From Lineus longissimus (taxonomy: Eukaryota > Nemertea > Pilidiophora > Heteronemertea > Lineidae): 64,000 nt of DNA. The notes under the pieces were generated by a model that saw only the letters and a list, made by a program, of their open reading frames with translations, ran no database searches and was not told where the DNA came from. Location of the stretch: positions 14,525,001 to 14,589,000 of the forward strand of contig NC_088308.1 in NCBI RefSeq assembly GCF_910592395.1, read 5' to 3'. Position 1 is the stretch's first letter; every line of letters starts with the position of its first letter. The position numbers were made by a program, and so were the translations under genes. Below, piece by piece: positions 45,325 to 57,098 of this stretch.

Positions 45325-46212
45325 AGCTCATTTGGGTGAGCTTACCTCATCATGTCTTGTCTATCGTCCGTCGTCTGTGGGTCTGTCGGGCCGTCCGTCG
45401 TCCGTCAACAATAGGGGCAAGTTAGCTCACTATTGAGTCTAGAAAGTTTAAACTTGGTGTGAGGATGTCTTATGACAACATGATTTGACACCAAAAAAAT
45501 CATCGCCATTTGACCTACTGTCTGGGGTCCAGGCGGCCATCCTTGAATACCGTATTTTGTCAATATCTCATGAACGCTGATAGCTAGAACAATTTTTACT
45601 GTCAAGACTTATGATTAGACTACATAATATAATGTATGGGTTTTGATTTGACCTACTTTTGAAGGTCACAGTGTTCAAACTCTAAAATTTCAGCGAATGT
45701 AGCACCTTTCGTCATTAATGGTCCTAGACTCTTCAAATTTGATTTGTAGACACCTATTGGGCATCTCTACATATTAACAAAAACTCAGGTCAATGTAACC
45801 TACTGTTCAGGTGTTAGTAGGTCAGGTCATAAAACTCAATGTCAGTTATATCAAGAAACCTTCACTGTGTGATCCTCAAAGGGGCATCATTGATCGATAT
45901 GATCAAGATTGACATAGAGCGATTATCATTTTTAACTTGACCTACTTTCCAAGGTCAGAAAGGGCAAACTCTTAAATTCCACAGAAATTGATACCTTTTG
46001 AGATTCTTCAAATTTTATATGGATACACCTATTTGGCATCAGTACAAGTTGACCCAATTTAGGTCAATTGTGACCTAATCAAGTTCACAGAGGTCAAACT
46101 CTTGAGAGTGCTACATTTGTCATAAATAAAAGACAATTTAACCTTCATATGTCATTTCATCTGCAACTAAATGATTCCCAGGTGAGCACAATGTCCCCAG
46201 GACATTTCATTA
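45325..46212 (+). mobile_element. Helentron-like non-autonomous element D
   Basis: 5' hairpin AGCTCA-TTTGGG-TGAGCT after TTTT; 3' CAGGTGAGCACA, hairpin ATGTCC-CCA-GGACAT, tail TTCATTA. The interior monomers are more diverged than in elements A-C, for example TTTGAAGGTCACAGTG. About 0.9 kb, non-coding. Confidence 0.7.
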
Positions 46213-47100
46213 TGTTATGATGTTCGTGTCTTCCATTACCTTTGATAAAGACCCCCAATCCTTGATGTATGAGTTGGCAAAGGGCCGTGCAACTATGTAC
46301 AGTAAAAGTAACTCGCATTACAGCCAGGTCCACAAGTATGTATCGCATTGTACCATAGTCTAATCGGTTTCTGGTCGGTCCATAATGCTATTATTTAGAG
46401 TACGACCTGACGACAAACCGACAAATCACAGACTGAACCGCGGTCTGTGTCCCAATAACTGTCGGTTCGTATTTCTGATTTTTAGGCTGAAAGAAGTTAA
46501 TGTTATGTTTCTGGTTTCACGGTCAGCTGAAAATGCGGTCATTGATGCGGTCATTGGGTGTATTTTTTCTGTGATGATAATTTTCATTTTTTTTAGTAAG
46601 CTCAATTGACGATATCCAATCTACTAACAATGACAGAGGTAAATACAGCACAGATTCAGAAAGAATGAAAATAAAATGAATATCTGCAACATCTGTCTGC
46701 AATATCTGTTTGTTGCCAAACAATGCTTTACAATGTTTACAGATCAATGCACGGCTAAACGCCATGTGGCGCTCAGGTGCAGGATATCGTCTGCTTGGCT
46801 ACTGAATGTGATAATAAAAAGATATTGACGCGCGGGGGTTTGAATTGATGCAGGCAGAAACCAGAAACATAACATTAACTTTTTTTTGCCTTATCGGTTT
46901 GTGTATTGACTTTCTCCGGTCCGTGTATCGTCAATTCGGTTCGGTTCCCAATCAATACTCTCACCTGATTCTATTGTGTTGTGACTGCGGTGACTGGGGC
47001 CCGGTTCGGTCATCGCGCAACAGAATGACGGATGATGTTCATGGGAAAACTACCAGTGAAAAAGACGGGTTCTGATTAGAACCTTTATCTTACCGTTCTT

Positions 47101-47977
47101 GGCTCAATGTAGGAGAGTCTTATATAGCACCGCAGTGTCCGTCGTCGTCTGTATCTGATTCTTGACTTGGCCACCAGGGCGCCAGAAGTGGAAACCTAAA
47201 AAGTGTGATATCGCTCTTATGAGTGACTCGTTTTCGATAAAATTCTTATGGTCGGTTCCCCTGGCAAGGATACAGCTCACATCTTACGGGTTTTTGATTT
47301 GACCTAATTTTCAAGGTCACATAGGTCAAATTGTGTGAATCGGCAGTTTGAGTGCAACAATGGCACGTCTCTTAACTGCTAATGCTGTGAACTTGAAATT
47401 TATTACAAATGACCCCCTATATCATGTAACCTCTGACACCAAATTTCGGTCTGATCTGATTCTTTACTTGGCTATCAGGGGGCAGAAGTGGAAACCTAAA
47501 AAGTTTGATATCTCTCTTGAGTGACTTGTTTTCGATTGCATTTTTATGGTAGGTTCTCATAGCAAGTATACATCACATATCCTACAGGTTTTTAATTTGC
47601 CCTCCTTTTCAAGGTCACAGAGTGGCCGTTTAAGTGTAACTGTTGCATGTTTCTTAACTGCTAAAGCTATAAACTTTGGTACAAATGACTCCTTACGTCA
47701 TGTCATCTCGGACACCAGATTTCAATTTGATTTGATTCTGGACTTGGCCACAAGGAGGTCAAAAGTAAAAAACTTTAAAAGTGCAATATCTGGCTTATTA
47801 GTGACTTGTTTTCGATGATATTTTTATGGTAGGTACTCCAAGCAATGATACATCGCATGTCATACCGACTTTGGTTTGACCTATATACTATACATGTAAA
47901 ATGTTTCTTAACCAGGATGAATTCCTAACCACCAAATATCTAGAGGGTGAGCACAATGGCCCCTGGCTGTTTCATTA
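47101..47977 (+). mobile_element. Helentron-like non-autonomous element E
   Basis: 5' end GGCTCAATGTAGGAGAGTCT after CTT, with weak pairing. The 3' end has GAGGGTGAGCACA, the hairpin ATGGCC-CCT-GGCTGT (with G-T pairs) and the tail TTCATTA. Interior monomers carry CCACCAGGGCGCC and TTTTCAAGGTCACATAGGTC. Nested in the TA-flanked element. Confidence 0.65.
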
Positions 47978-49350
47978 AAAAATAATCGCCAATCTAAACC
48001 CTGCCGGTATCTATCCAAATCAGCCCATCCAAATTGATCGAAAATAATTCTAGTCCAACCCGTAGTCCTTGCCGCACTGCCCTTCCAAACAAAATGCGAG
48101 GACACAATGCTCAAATCAATGCGTGTGTACAATTGTTTACAGCAAAATTTGAGTGAACTTTGAAAGACAAACTCTTCTACCGCAACATATTTTCAATGAT
48201 GCATTCCACGGAACACACAGGTACACTTCATTCAAAGACAAACTGCCCAAAAAATGTGCAGTGTAAACGCACAGAGCAACCAAACTATAGGCTGATTACT
48301 CCGAGGTACACATCATAATGATAAGAAACAGGTGTTTATTTGCATTTGTTTAGTTGCATCTCCAGTCTCTGTCCGTGGAGAAATTTTATATGTAGTATTT
48401 GCACCTTGTGGTTTTCGCTTCTTTTTTGTCAACAAAATTATTTCAAATATTTGTTTTGAGAGAGTCTGCAAATAAAAATTGGGTGAAATGTTTACTATTT
48501 AACTACTTCTTTAAATAGATATGAGTAATTCTTTCAAAAAAGAAGGAAAGTTGAATTGCATATGGCCTGTCATTAATTGACAGCTGTCTCCTGACGTCAT
48601 GATCAGCAGTGAAAGCTGATTGGTCAAAGCAGCAGACTGCTCAATTTTCAGCGGCAAGTCTGAAGATCAAAAGCGCCGGGATAGAGAAAGTTTTGACAAG
48701 GAGAGCGGTGAGTCATTTGATGAGTTCGCAAGATGTTCAAATTGGATACGACTGACTCCTAAGACCGGGACGATTCTAATTAAAATTGGACGCAGGTGGC
48801 GGACCCTGACTCCAAATCAAATCAAAAGATAGCGTTGTGAATAGCGTAGGGAAAAGCAGATCCAGATTCTAGATTGAACTAGATGCGAGGATGCTTGTTT
48901 TTTTTTATTAGGCCGCCATTGGTGGGTAGTTGCCCGGTTAAAATTGCAAGTTTTGCGTGTTGGATTTAAATGTTGTTGGGAGCTTTGGATTATTATCTTT
49001 TGGGTTGTTACTTGCTGCCAATCATATAGGTACAATGAAGGCCAAAATATCCCTGTGTTCTGAATTGTTGCCCTGCCCGCCCGGCCCGGCATCTTTTTCC
49101 CGGTTTCTGTCGGTTTGTATCATCCTTGGTTCGTATCATGTCGGGTCGGGTTGGGTCGTGTCGGTCAGTACTCTAAATGACCTAGGTCCGTAACGTAATT
49201 TATTTCGGTTTGTGTACTGCAAAACCTAGGTCATCGCGTCTGTCGATTTGAGGTACGAACAGCGCAGTACACAAGACGACTATTGGTTTCTGGCTGGTTC
49301 CTTATCTGTCCATAAGGTGCCAAAACCGATACATAATTCTGGACCTGGCT
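47978..49350. other. Interior of TA-flanked element, no gene seen
   Basis: Only short frames, with no transposase motif. The last 250 bp hold GGTTCGGTC-like and CGGTTTGTGT-like subterminal words that partly mirror 46380-46470. Confidence 0.4.
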
Positions 49351-49359
49351 GTAGATTTC

Positions 49360-52215
49360 CTTTTATGAACATTGGCAGCCTCCATCATTGATCTTGTTTT
49401 AAATGACAATGTGGACATTGTTGCCTCCACTGAAACATGGCTACACGGCGATAGCCGTGATGACGTCGGCGAGCTCCTCTCCGGCCTCAATGGATATCGT
49501 TGTGTTCAGAATCCCCAGAAATGAAAGCGAGGTGGAGGCACTGCAGTTCTGCTACGAGAGGATTTGAACTTGCAATGAAATAAGGGAGCTTTATTTCAGT
49601 CCTTCGAACACCTGGATGTGACAATTGCAAACTGACCATATGCGGTTAGTGCCGATCTATCGGCCACTGAAATCGCGCAGTAGATTCACTGTCGCTGAGT
49701 TTCATCTTTTCTGGAAACTCTGTTGATGGCGAATGACCATCTTGTTCTCACAGGTGATTTTAACATTCATGTCGATGTTGACTAAAATGAGAGCAATGCA
49801 TTTCATGACATTTTACTATCGTGTGGATTTCGACAACATGTCAACCAGCCAACTCATAAAAATTGTCACACACTTGATCTTGTGATCGGGCGTGATTCTG
49901 ACAATGTAGTAAGCAGAGTCAATGTTGAACACGGCACATCATCAATGCATTTCATTCCAATTGAGATTCGAATAACCGGCTCGTTCAAGGTGTGTCACAA
50001 AAAGTCGCAAGCTGCGCAGTGTTGACAGGGATGATCTCCGTTCAGGCCTGATGATGTAACTATTATGTCACAGGCATACTGGGATGTTATCACTGCTGTT
50101 CTTTATAGCAAAGCACCAGTGACATCTAGGAACATCACTATCCGCCCTAATGCTCCTTGGTACAATGACGTTCTACCCGAAGCCAAGAGGGAACGACGAT
50201 GACTAGAAAGGAAGTGCTTGAAGTCGAAACTGGAAATTGATCGTCAGATCTTCAAGGACTCCGATATGGATTACCACAAACGCTTAAATGCGATTAAGTC
50301 TGATTATTTCAGACACAAGATTTTGAATTCAAACTGCGGAACTCTGTTCTCGTTTGTGAATGACATCTCGGTTCCTAGATATCACTTGGACTGCTGGTAA
50401 GAGCGTTCTTCCCACACACCCAGACAAGTCTGAACTTGCCGATCAGTTTGCTGATTTTTTCCACAAGAAAATCTTGAAGATTCAGTCTGGTTTTGGAGAT
50501 GACGATTCTACAAACCCTGTTGGTGTACCGACCTTAACTGGCAGTGAACTGGCCCAATTCTCCAGTATTTCAATGGCCGAAGTGACTCGTATTCTGAAAC
50601 GTCTAAACTCAACCACCTGTGAGCTTTGCCCCTTGCCAACATCTCTGCTAAAAGACTTTGAAACTGACTTTGCACCATTTATTGCAAAACTGACGAACGC
50701 TTCGTTGCAATCGGGTGTGGTGGCAACTTGCTTCAAAAAGCCCTTGTGATTCCTTCGCTTAAAAAGCCATCACTTGACTATGACATTCTGAGCAATTACC
50801 GCCCAGTCTCTAACTTATCTTTCGTGTCGAAGGTAGTCGAGAAGGTCGTGGCGGAGACGGTTATCGCACATGTCAACTGAAGCGTCCTTTACCCACCGAT
50901 GCAATCTGCCCACAGAAAGGGGCACAGTACTGAAACTGCTTTGTTGCACGTGGTTAACAACCTACTTATGGCACTCGACCAAGGCAAGGAGGCTGTGCTG
51001 ATTCTCCTCGACCTCTCGGCTGCCTTCAACACCATAGATCAGGACATACTGCTGTCTAGGTTGCGAAACCGTTTTGGGGTCACCGCGGTGGTACTCCAGC
51101 CGCTCGAGTCTTATTTTAAGGGTTGGACACAATCATACTCCTCGATGGTGTTCGGTCTCGTGACGTACCTCTCGACTGTGGTGTACCGCTGGGTTCTGTA
51201 CTCGGGCCAATCGTTTTTTCGTTGTATAATGCTCCTCCAGAGGACGTAATTGTGAAGCATGGTTTCATGTCATATGCCGACGACAATCAGGTATATGCTA
51301 CACTGAAGCCAGGAGATACCCGATACTGTAAGATCCTTAAAAGAATGTGTAAAAGAAATTCGAGCATGGCTCAAGGAAAATAAGCTCAAATGCAACGATC
51401 CTAAGACAGATAACCTAAACCTAATACCTCGTTTTCGTCAGTCAAACCAGAGCAAAACACAACTCATTGTCAATATCTGGGAAACACCAGTCCAGTCAAA
51501 ACCATCTGTAAAGGACATTGGTTTTACTCTTGACCAGACCCTCTCAATGAGAGACCATGTTAACAATGTCTGTAAGGCAGCTTCTTTCGTCATCTGGTGA
51601 ATCGGTCGTATTCATCACCTACTTGACCAGCAGTCAGCTGAACAGCTAGTCCATGCTTTTATAACATCTTGGCTGGACTATTGTAACAGCTTGCTGTTCG
51701 GCCTTCCTGATGCTTACATCAACAGACTACAGTTAATCCAAAACTCAACTGCTAGGCTTATTGTGCATGTCAGGAAGTATGACCACATCACCCCGGTTTT
51801 AAAGATGCTCCCCTGGCTGCCAGTCAAACAAAGATGTGTTTTTAAATTTCTGCTCTTGCATACAAATGTTTTAATGGACTTGCACCAAAATACCTTTGCG
51901 ACCTTTTGGTTGCCCACCAGCCAGCACAAACTTTACGTTCCTCGCCAATGGGGCTGATCGTTGCTCCTCGTTACAAAACACAGTTCTACGGTGCCAGGGC
52001 GTTCCCCTTCTGTGGAACCATCTGGCCCCACACATCAGGTTTGTTGGTTCGGTGGACAGCTTTTAAGGTAACGTTTAAACCCGCCTTTTTTTTGATCCTT
52101 TTAAATGTTGTTTTAAAAATGTTTTAAAATCAATAATGTTTTATATTGTAAAGCGCACTGAAGTTTCACTGAAACGTAGTGCGCTATATAAGCACTTTAT
52201 TATTATTATTTTTTT
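49360..52215 (+). pseudogene. CR1/L2-like non-LTR retrotransposon, decayed
   Basis: Broken reading frames still show the order of an element that copies itself by target-primed reverse transcription. An AP-type endonuclease comes first: DNVDIVASTETWLHGDSRDD near 49410-49460, LTGDFNIHVD near 49750 and HTLDLVIGRDSDN near 49870. The reverse transcriptase follows: YRPVSNLSFVSKVV near 50795, LILLDLSAAFNTIDQDILLS near 51000, PLGSVLGP near 51190, and YADDNQVY near 51275. The C-terminal YDHITPVLKMLPWLPVKQR lies near 51780. Stops and frameshifts occur throughout. The 3' end is GCGCTATATAAGCACTTTAT followed by (ATT)n at 52195-52215, typical of CR1/L2 tails. It starts within about 20 bases of the TA-flanked element's right end. 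Confidence 0.88.
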
Positions 52216-52369
52216 GTTTTATTATTTTTACTAACATGACTATATTCAATGGGTTTCTAGGTAAACACTTCCTACTTTAGTGTGGCCATCAACAATTTAA
52301 ATATGGTTAAATCATTGGCATGTTAGGTTTGTTTGGGAATCAGTTGCATAGGACAGCCCTTGAAAAATC

Positions 52370-52650
52370 CCACCGCAGCATCCGTCGTCGTCGTCTAGCT
52401 TGTTTCAAAAATAGTGGCACGTTTCTTAACTCCTAGAGCTATGAACCCCTCAGGTCAGGTGACCTCTGACAATGAATTTTGGTCCGATCTGATTCTTGAC
52501 TTGGCCACCAGGGGACCTGAAGTGGAAACCTAAAAAGTGTGACATCTCTCTTATGAGGGACATGTTTGCTTTTTCTTACGGGTTTTTGATTTGACCTAAT
52601 TTTCAAGGTCACAGAGGTCAAATGTCGTAAATTGGCCATTTGGGTGTAAT
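52370..52650 (+). mobile_element. Helentron-like element fragment
   Basis: Starts with CACCGCAGCATCCGTCGTCG microsatellite, then one monomer with GGCCACCAGGGGACC (about 52503) and TCAAGGTCACAGAGGTCA (52604-52620). Both terminal hairpins are missing. Confidence 0.6.
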
Positions 52651-53545
52651 TAAATCATCAACAGATTTGAAATACTTTTGAATGCAGTCCTATTCGATGC
52701 GCAAGCCCATCACACTGTCTTGTTGTAACATCTGTGGCCGTTTCCCTAATTTCAGTGTTTCTATAGAATAGACAGCTATTTTCATTTGGAGGAAACACAG
52801 AATTAAGTGTCAATCTATTTTCAGCGTCACCAAACACTGAGGAGAAATATACTCAGAAACGAGAACACTTACGCAATGTCATAAAAATGTTGCACTCCCA
52901 CATTTCTTTGGGGTCTGTAAGTCTAAATCAGTGGGAAACCAAAGGGCAAATAAATATAATGCAGGGAGTCGCTTGAACCATCCTGTATTACATCTGATAG
53001 CCTATTCATTTTGCTACCAGCTCCAGTCATCTGATTATCTCTTTTCTTGTTAAAGAAAATAGAAGGAGGTGATAAAGATTTTCTGCAATGCCAGCCTGCA
53101 GTATCTATGGTATCTGAAACAAAACGACAAAGAGGAAAGGAGCTTTTCTGCTGAAGGGAATTTGAAAGACCAGTTTAAAATGCAGAGGAGACAGGCAAAG
53201 ATACTGCAGAAGAAAACTGCCATGGTAAGATGTCTCTAAAATACAAGTTTAGTAGAATAAGAAAAGGTGATTGCATTGATTACCTGATCATTTTGTTAGC
53301 CTAGTTATAGTTGCATAAAAACATTCTGTGGTGCCGGTAATATGGATTGGTACATATGATCCAGCCTCTATTGTGGTAAAAGAAAAAAATGAGTTATCCC
53401 GTAATCATGAAATGTAAAAACAAAGCCATTTCAAAAGAGTCCTGAAAATGGTAAAGATGAAGGGAAATGGTAAAAAATCTATGTGAATATTATTGGAATC
53501 ATCCACCACTGATAACTTCATGCATAAAGTGAGGAAAATCATAAT
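52651..53545. other. No gene seen
   Basis: No supported feature. Confidence 0.4.
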
Positions 53546-53548
53546 CTT

Positions 53549-54090
53549 TATGCCCCCAACAAAAATCTGGGGGAGTAACGTTGCGGCCAATTCATTGGTG
53601 TCGTCGTCATCAATGTCCAGTAACGTTCCCTCAATTATCAGAGTAACGCCTCAATTGAGTTTTCTGATTTTTTGGGGGCTAATTGGGAGAGACTAGGGTA
53701 AGTAAGGTGCCTTATAAAAAATCTGTGTGATCCAAAAATCAATATGGCTCATTTTGTGTCCGCCTGACAACCGACAGACATTTGATAACTAACTGATGAT
53801 TGACTGAAATTTTTCATGGTTTTTTGGGTGTCATTATGTTCACAGCCCCTTGTAGTAAAAAGTAATTGTACCACTCTAAAACAGCACGGTTTTGACGATT
53901 TGTGAACTACACTTGGCCCCAGGGGGCGCTCCATGTGTAAAAGTACTTTTTGCTGTATCTCATGAATTATGCTAGCTAAAATCATGAAATTTTCACTGTG
54001 GACACTGCTCATAAGACTACATCATGTTATACCCGGGTTTTTGATTTGACCTACTTTTCAAGGTCAGAGAGGTCAATAGCGTAAATTGAC
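53549..54090 (+). mobile_element. Helentron-like element fragment (GCCCCC type)
   Basis: Opens with ATGCCCCCAAC-AAAAATCT-GGGGGAGTAACG, a different 5' hairpin. It contains TTGGCCCCAGGGGGCGCTCC (about 53914) and CTTTTCAAGGTCAGAGAGGT (about 54055), then is cut by the 3' end of the minus-strand retrotransposon. Confidence 0.5.
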
Positions 54091-54596
54091 CATAATTATT
54101 TCATTATTTTATTAAAACATTTTTTTAGGTGCCTTTATCAACAAATTGCTCAAAGACACCTTACAATCTAAGAAACAATGTGCTCAAAGTACTAAAATAC
54201 AGCAATAAAACAATAAAACAATTTAGGACCACATGATTAAAAACGGATTTAAAAATAGGCTAATTTAAAAAGATAGGTTTTCAATGCCTTCTTGAAGATG
54301 CCCAGGTCAGCTGTCGATCGGATGGACAGAGGAAGTTCATTCCACAGCCTTGGGACCGAAGCCCCAAAAGATCTCCCTTTACAGACCGTCCTATGGCGGG
54401 GGACCTTGAGTTTATACTCCCCCACAGAGCGGAGTGCTCTGCCAGGCCTGCGGAAGGAAACCAACTCTGAGATGTAAGGAGGGGCTGTGGAATGAAGGGC
54501 TCGAAAGGTATGGATGAGAACTTTGTACCGAATCCTAAACTTCACGGGCAACCAATGTAAGTCGATCAGTACAGGTGTTATGTGGTCAGACTTTTT

Positions 54597-57098
54597 AGCT
54601 CAGCTGACAAAGTCAGCGGAGCTAGTCAAATAGCTAATTGATTGGTGTTTGTCCTTCCATCCTGCCATCCATCTAGCCATGTTGGGCATTTTGTAACCGT
54701 ACAGCCGAGGCACTTCAAATATGGTTTTGTATATAAACACCGCAGAAAATGTTGCTTACAGAAAAAAATTTGGGCGATTCGACTCAAATTCAGCTCCCCA
54801 GGGGGCAAAAGGCGTAAATGAAAAAACAATTTTTTGACGCTCTATTCGAGCAGATAAAAGCTTGAAATAAAGTTGAAAAGGTCTTCATGATACAGAAGTT
54901 TTGATATAAAATAGATTAGTGTGGATTTATATCACCAGTTGGCGGTAGTGAGCAAAACTGTTGTTTGACCCCAGATGACCCCGCTTTAAATTTCCCGCCG
55001 CGAACTGACATGAAAACCTCGAATCAGGGAATACCGGACTGCTGGTATTGCCAGTGCATTCACTGTATGAACGGCTCGTCTGGGGTAAATTGACGAGGCG
55101 GCTCGACCCTCCACTGCGCGGTCGAGGTTACCTGGAGTACTATCATCAAGAAAATGGCGGTGACCTTTTTATTTCTACCGGAGCCATGATTTTGTAAGTG
55201 ACAAATTTTCTTATTTAAGCCTTTACGGAAATGTATTTTGGTACGATTCTTCACACGTTTATAGAAAAGATCAACGAGAATGTGTTCAAATGCCCTCATA
55301 ACGATGAGTTAAACAGAATTTGGTCAAAACAACATCGAATGGAGTCAACTTCCTTTGCGAAATTGAAGCGACGACCTCATTATTTATCGTAATTTATGCA
55401 GATCTGAGTCCAGCTGATGGGCAAAATTAGCGATGGTTTCAAAACAGTCTCCCAGACATGGGGCAATCTCTTCATTATCATAATGGGATTTGGAGGCATG
55501 TTTACAGATTTTACAAGTTCGAGACCTGTAGGACCTAAAACTCGCATAGATCCCCTCTATTTGTCGAGTTAGCGCCCCTGTAAAATCATGCATTTTCGGA
55601 CACTGGAACGAAATCTTCCTGCGGATATCGCGGTTTCGGTGATGATTTAAGGAGAAATTGACTGTTCTTAGAGTTGTATGGGACAGAAATGAGTTCATAC
55701 TTCATGAATACATGAATGTATTATGATATGGGCGGGCTTCTAAGTCAAACAATAACAAACTCAACTGCATCTCTACCGTGTATCGCGTAGTGCATTGCCT
55801 AGTGTATTTCGTAGTGTATTTTAGCGGAGACATTATTTCCACACTTTGGCCACGCCAAACGTCTTTTTTATTCGTGGAAGTTAATCTGCTCTGTAAATTT
55901 TATTTTACACAGGAAGAATCCATACAAGGTATTGCAACATTTCATGTCTATTGGTGTATTTGTGTACAGGAGCGCACCAGACAGTGAGACGTGGAGATGT
56001 GTTTGGTGCTGGTGCTGTCAGTAGACTGAATCTGATTGGCCATAGCGATCAGTAATATGGGTCGTGATCACGTGATGTGACGTCACCGCGGTATCCTCCT
56101 TGGCTGTTGGGTGATGTTCTGAGTTGTGTTCAAACTATTGGAAAGTTCGGAAATTAGTTCTATTAGTGCTACTATTCTGCAGGAGTATATTATAGCCATT
56201 GATGTTGACAGCTAAAAGCACGAAAACTTTGTTTATTTATCAAACTGTATCGAGTGTTATCGAATCCAATGGATGTGTCGATCGTCGGGGCGGATTGATA
56301 TGTGGTTGTGCGTCCAAGGCGATTAGGTCATTCAGTTAGTTTGAGAAAGATCATGATCATGAAGATGCGTGTTGTGTTATCATAACCGGAAAATAATTTG
56401 AAGTTATTAGTGGTGTTGTCATTGCCATTTTTTGCATGGAATGATAGTTCGATAGCTCTCATCGACGTATTCAGCATTGACGGAAAGTAGGTCCGGATTT
56501 GACAAACACTGTACAATCACTTTCCATCTTGATGTCTTGTAAATGTAATAATCTTTGCCAAATCAGTGATTCTTATATAATTTACTCCATGATTGCAATC
56601 AGCCTTTGTTAAATTCCAATCACCTGCAGGTCAGGTCAATCTTTTAACAATAAAATTAATTTTCTTAAGCACCTCTTTATCTTACTTCTTCACATACAGG
56701 GCATCCCAAACACTTTGCTAAATCCACTAACCCCCCCCATTTCAAGTTGGTATTGCACCAGACCCAAGCTCAACGGTACAATGATCATGTGAGTGTCCAA
56801 ATACCTTTTCAGGACATACTTGTATGAGGACATCAATTTTGATACCAGAAGGAAAACCAATCCTGTCTGTGTGTCACTGTGACATAGATCCTGGCTCTAT
56901 TGGAAATGTCGCACTCGCACTGCATTACTTCATGTGATGTCACTTACATCTTTCACAGTTGACAAATTGAAGCATCCATGGTTATTGTAACTATATATAT
57001 AGTCCTTGCCAAATCTATCTAAAAGTATCAGTAAACCTGCTAAACTATGAATTGTATCTGCTTACTCAGCTGAGCGCCAGGCCCTTGGGCCTCTTGTT
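54597..57098 (+). mobile_element. Helentron-like element H inside the retrotransposon
   Basis: Starts AGCTCAGCTGAC-AAA-GTCAGCGGAGCT after TTTTT. It ends CAGCTGAGCGCC, hairpin AGGCCC-TT-GGGCCT, tail CTTGTT, immediately before AGTACAAG. Removing it joins reverse transcriptase codons ACT and AAA with no base gained or lost, so no target duplication longer than the ambiguous T/TA exists. At 2.5 kb it is twice the size of its relatives. The interior differs (GC-richer at 54960-55160) and holds an unrecognised 104-codon minus frame at 55384-55698 with SRTCKICKHASKSHYD, possibly captured sequence. Confidence 0.72.
55384..55698 (-). CDS. Unrecognised small open frame inside element H
   Basis: 104 codons, basic N-terminal half, then a C-x2-C pair (TCKICKHASK) and CLGDCFETIANFAHQLDSDL. 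No family recognised. A captured exon or chance are both possible; no splice pattern was confirmed. Confidence 0.2.
   Translation of the reverse strand: MNSFLSHTTLRTVNFSLNHHRNRDIRRKISFQCPKMHDFTGALTRQIEGIYASFRSYRSRTCKICKHASKSHYDNEEIAPCLGDCFETIANFAHQLDSDLHKLR

Larger units (their letters stand above)
46321..49351. mobile_element. TA-flanked TIR element, 3031 bp, with nested insertion
   Basis: Inverted ends CAGCCAGGTCCA then C/G-AA-G/T-TATGTATCG (about 26 bp, two mismatches), bordered by TA (46319-46320 and 49352-49353). A CAG start and TA target suggest the Tc1/mariner superfamily. Inner inverted pieces, such as GTTAATGTTATGTTTCTGGT at about 46497 and its complement at about 46857, can fold. 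A Helentron-like element lies inside at 47101-47977. No transposase frame was found. Confidence 0.7.
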
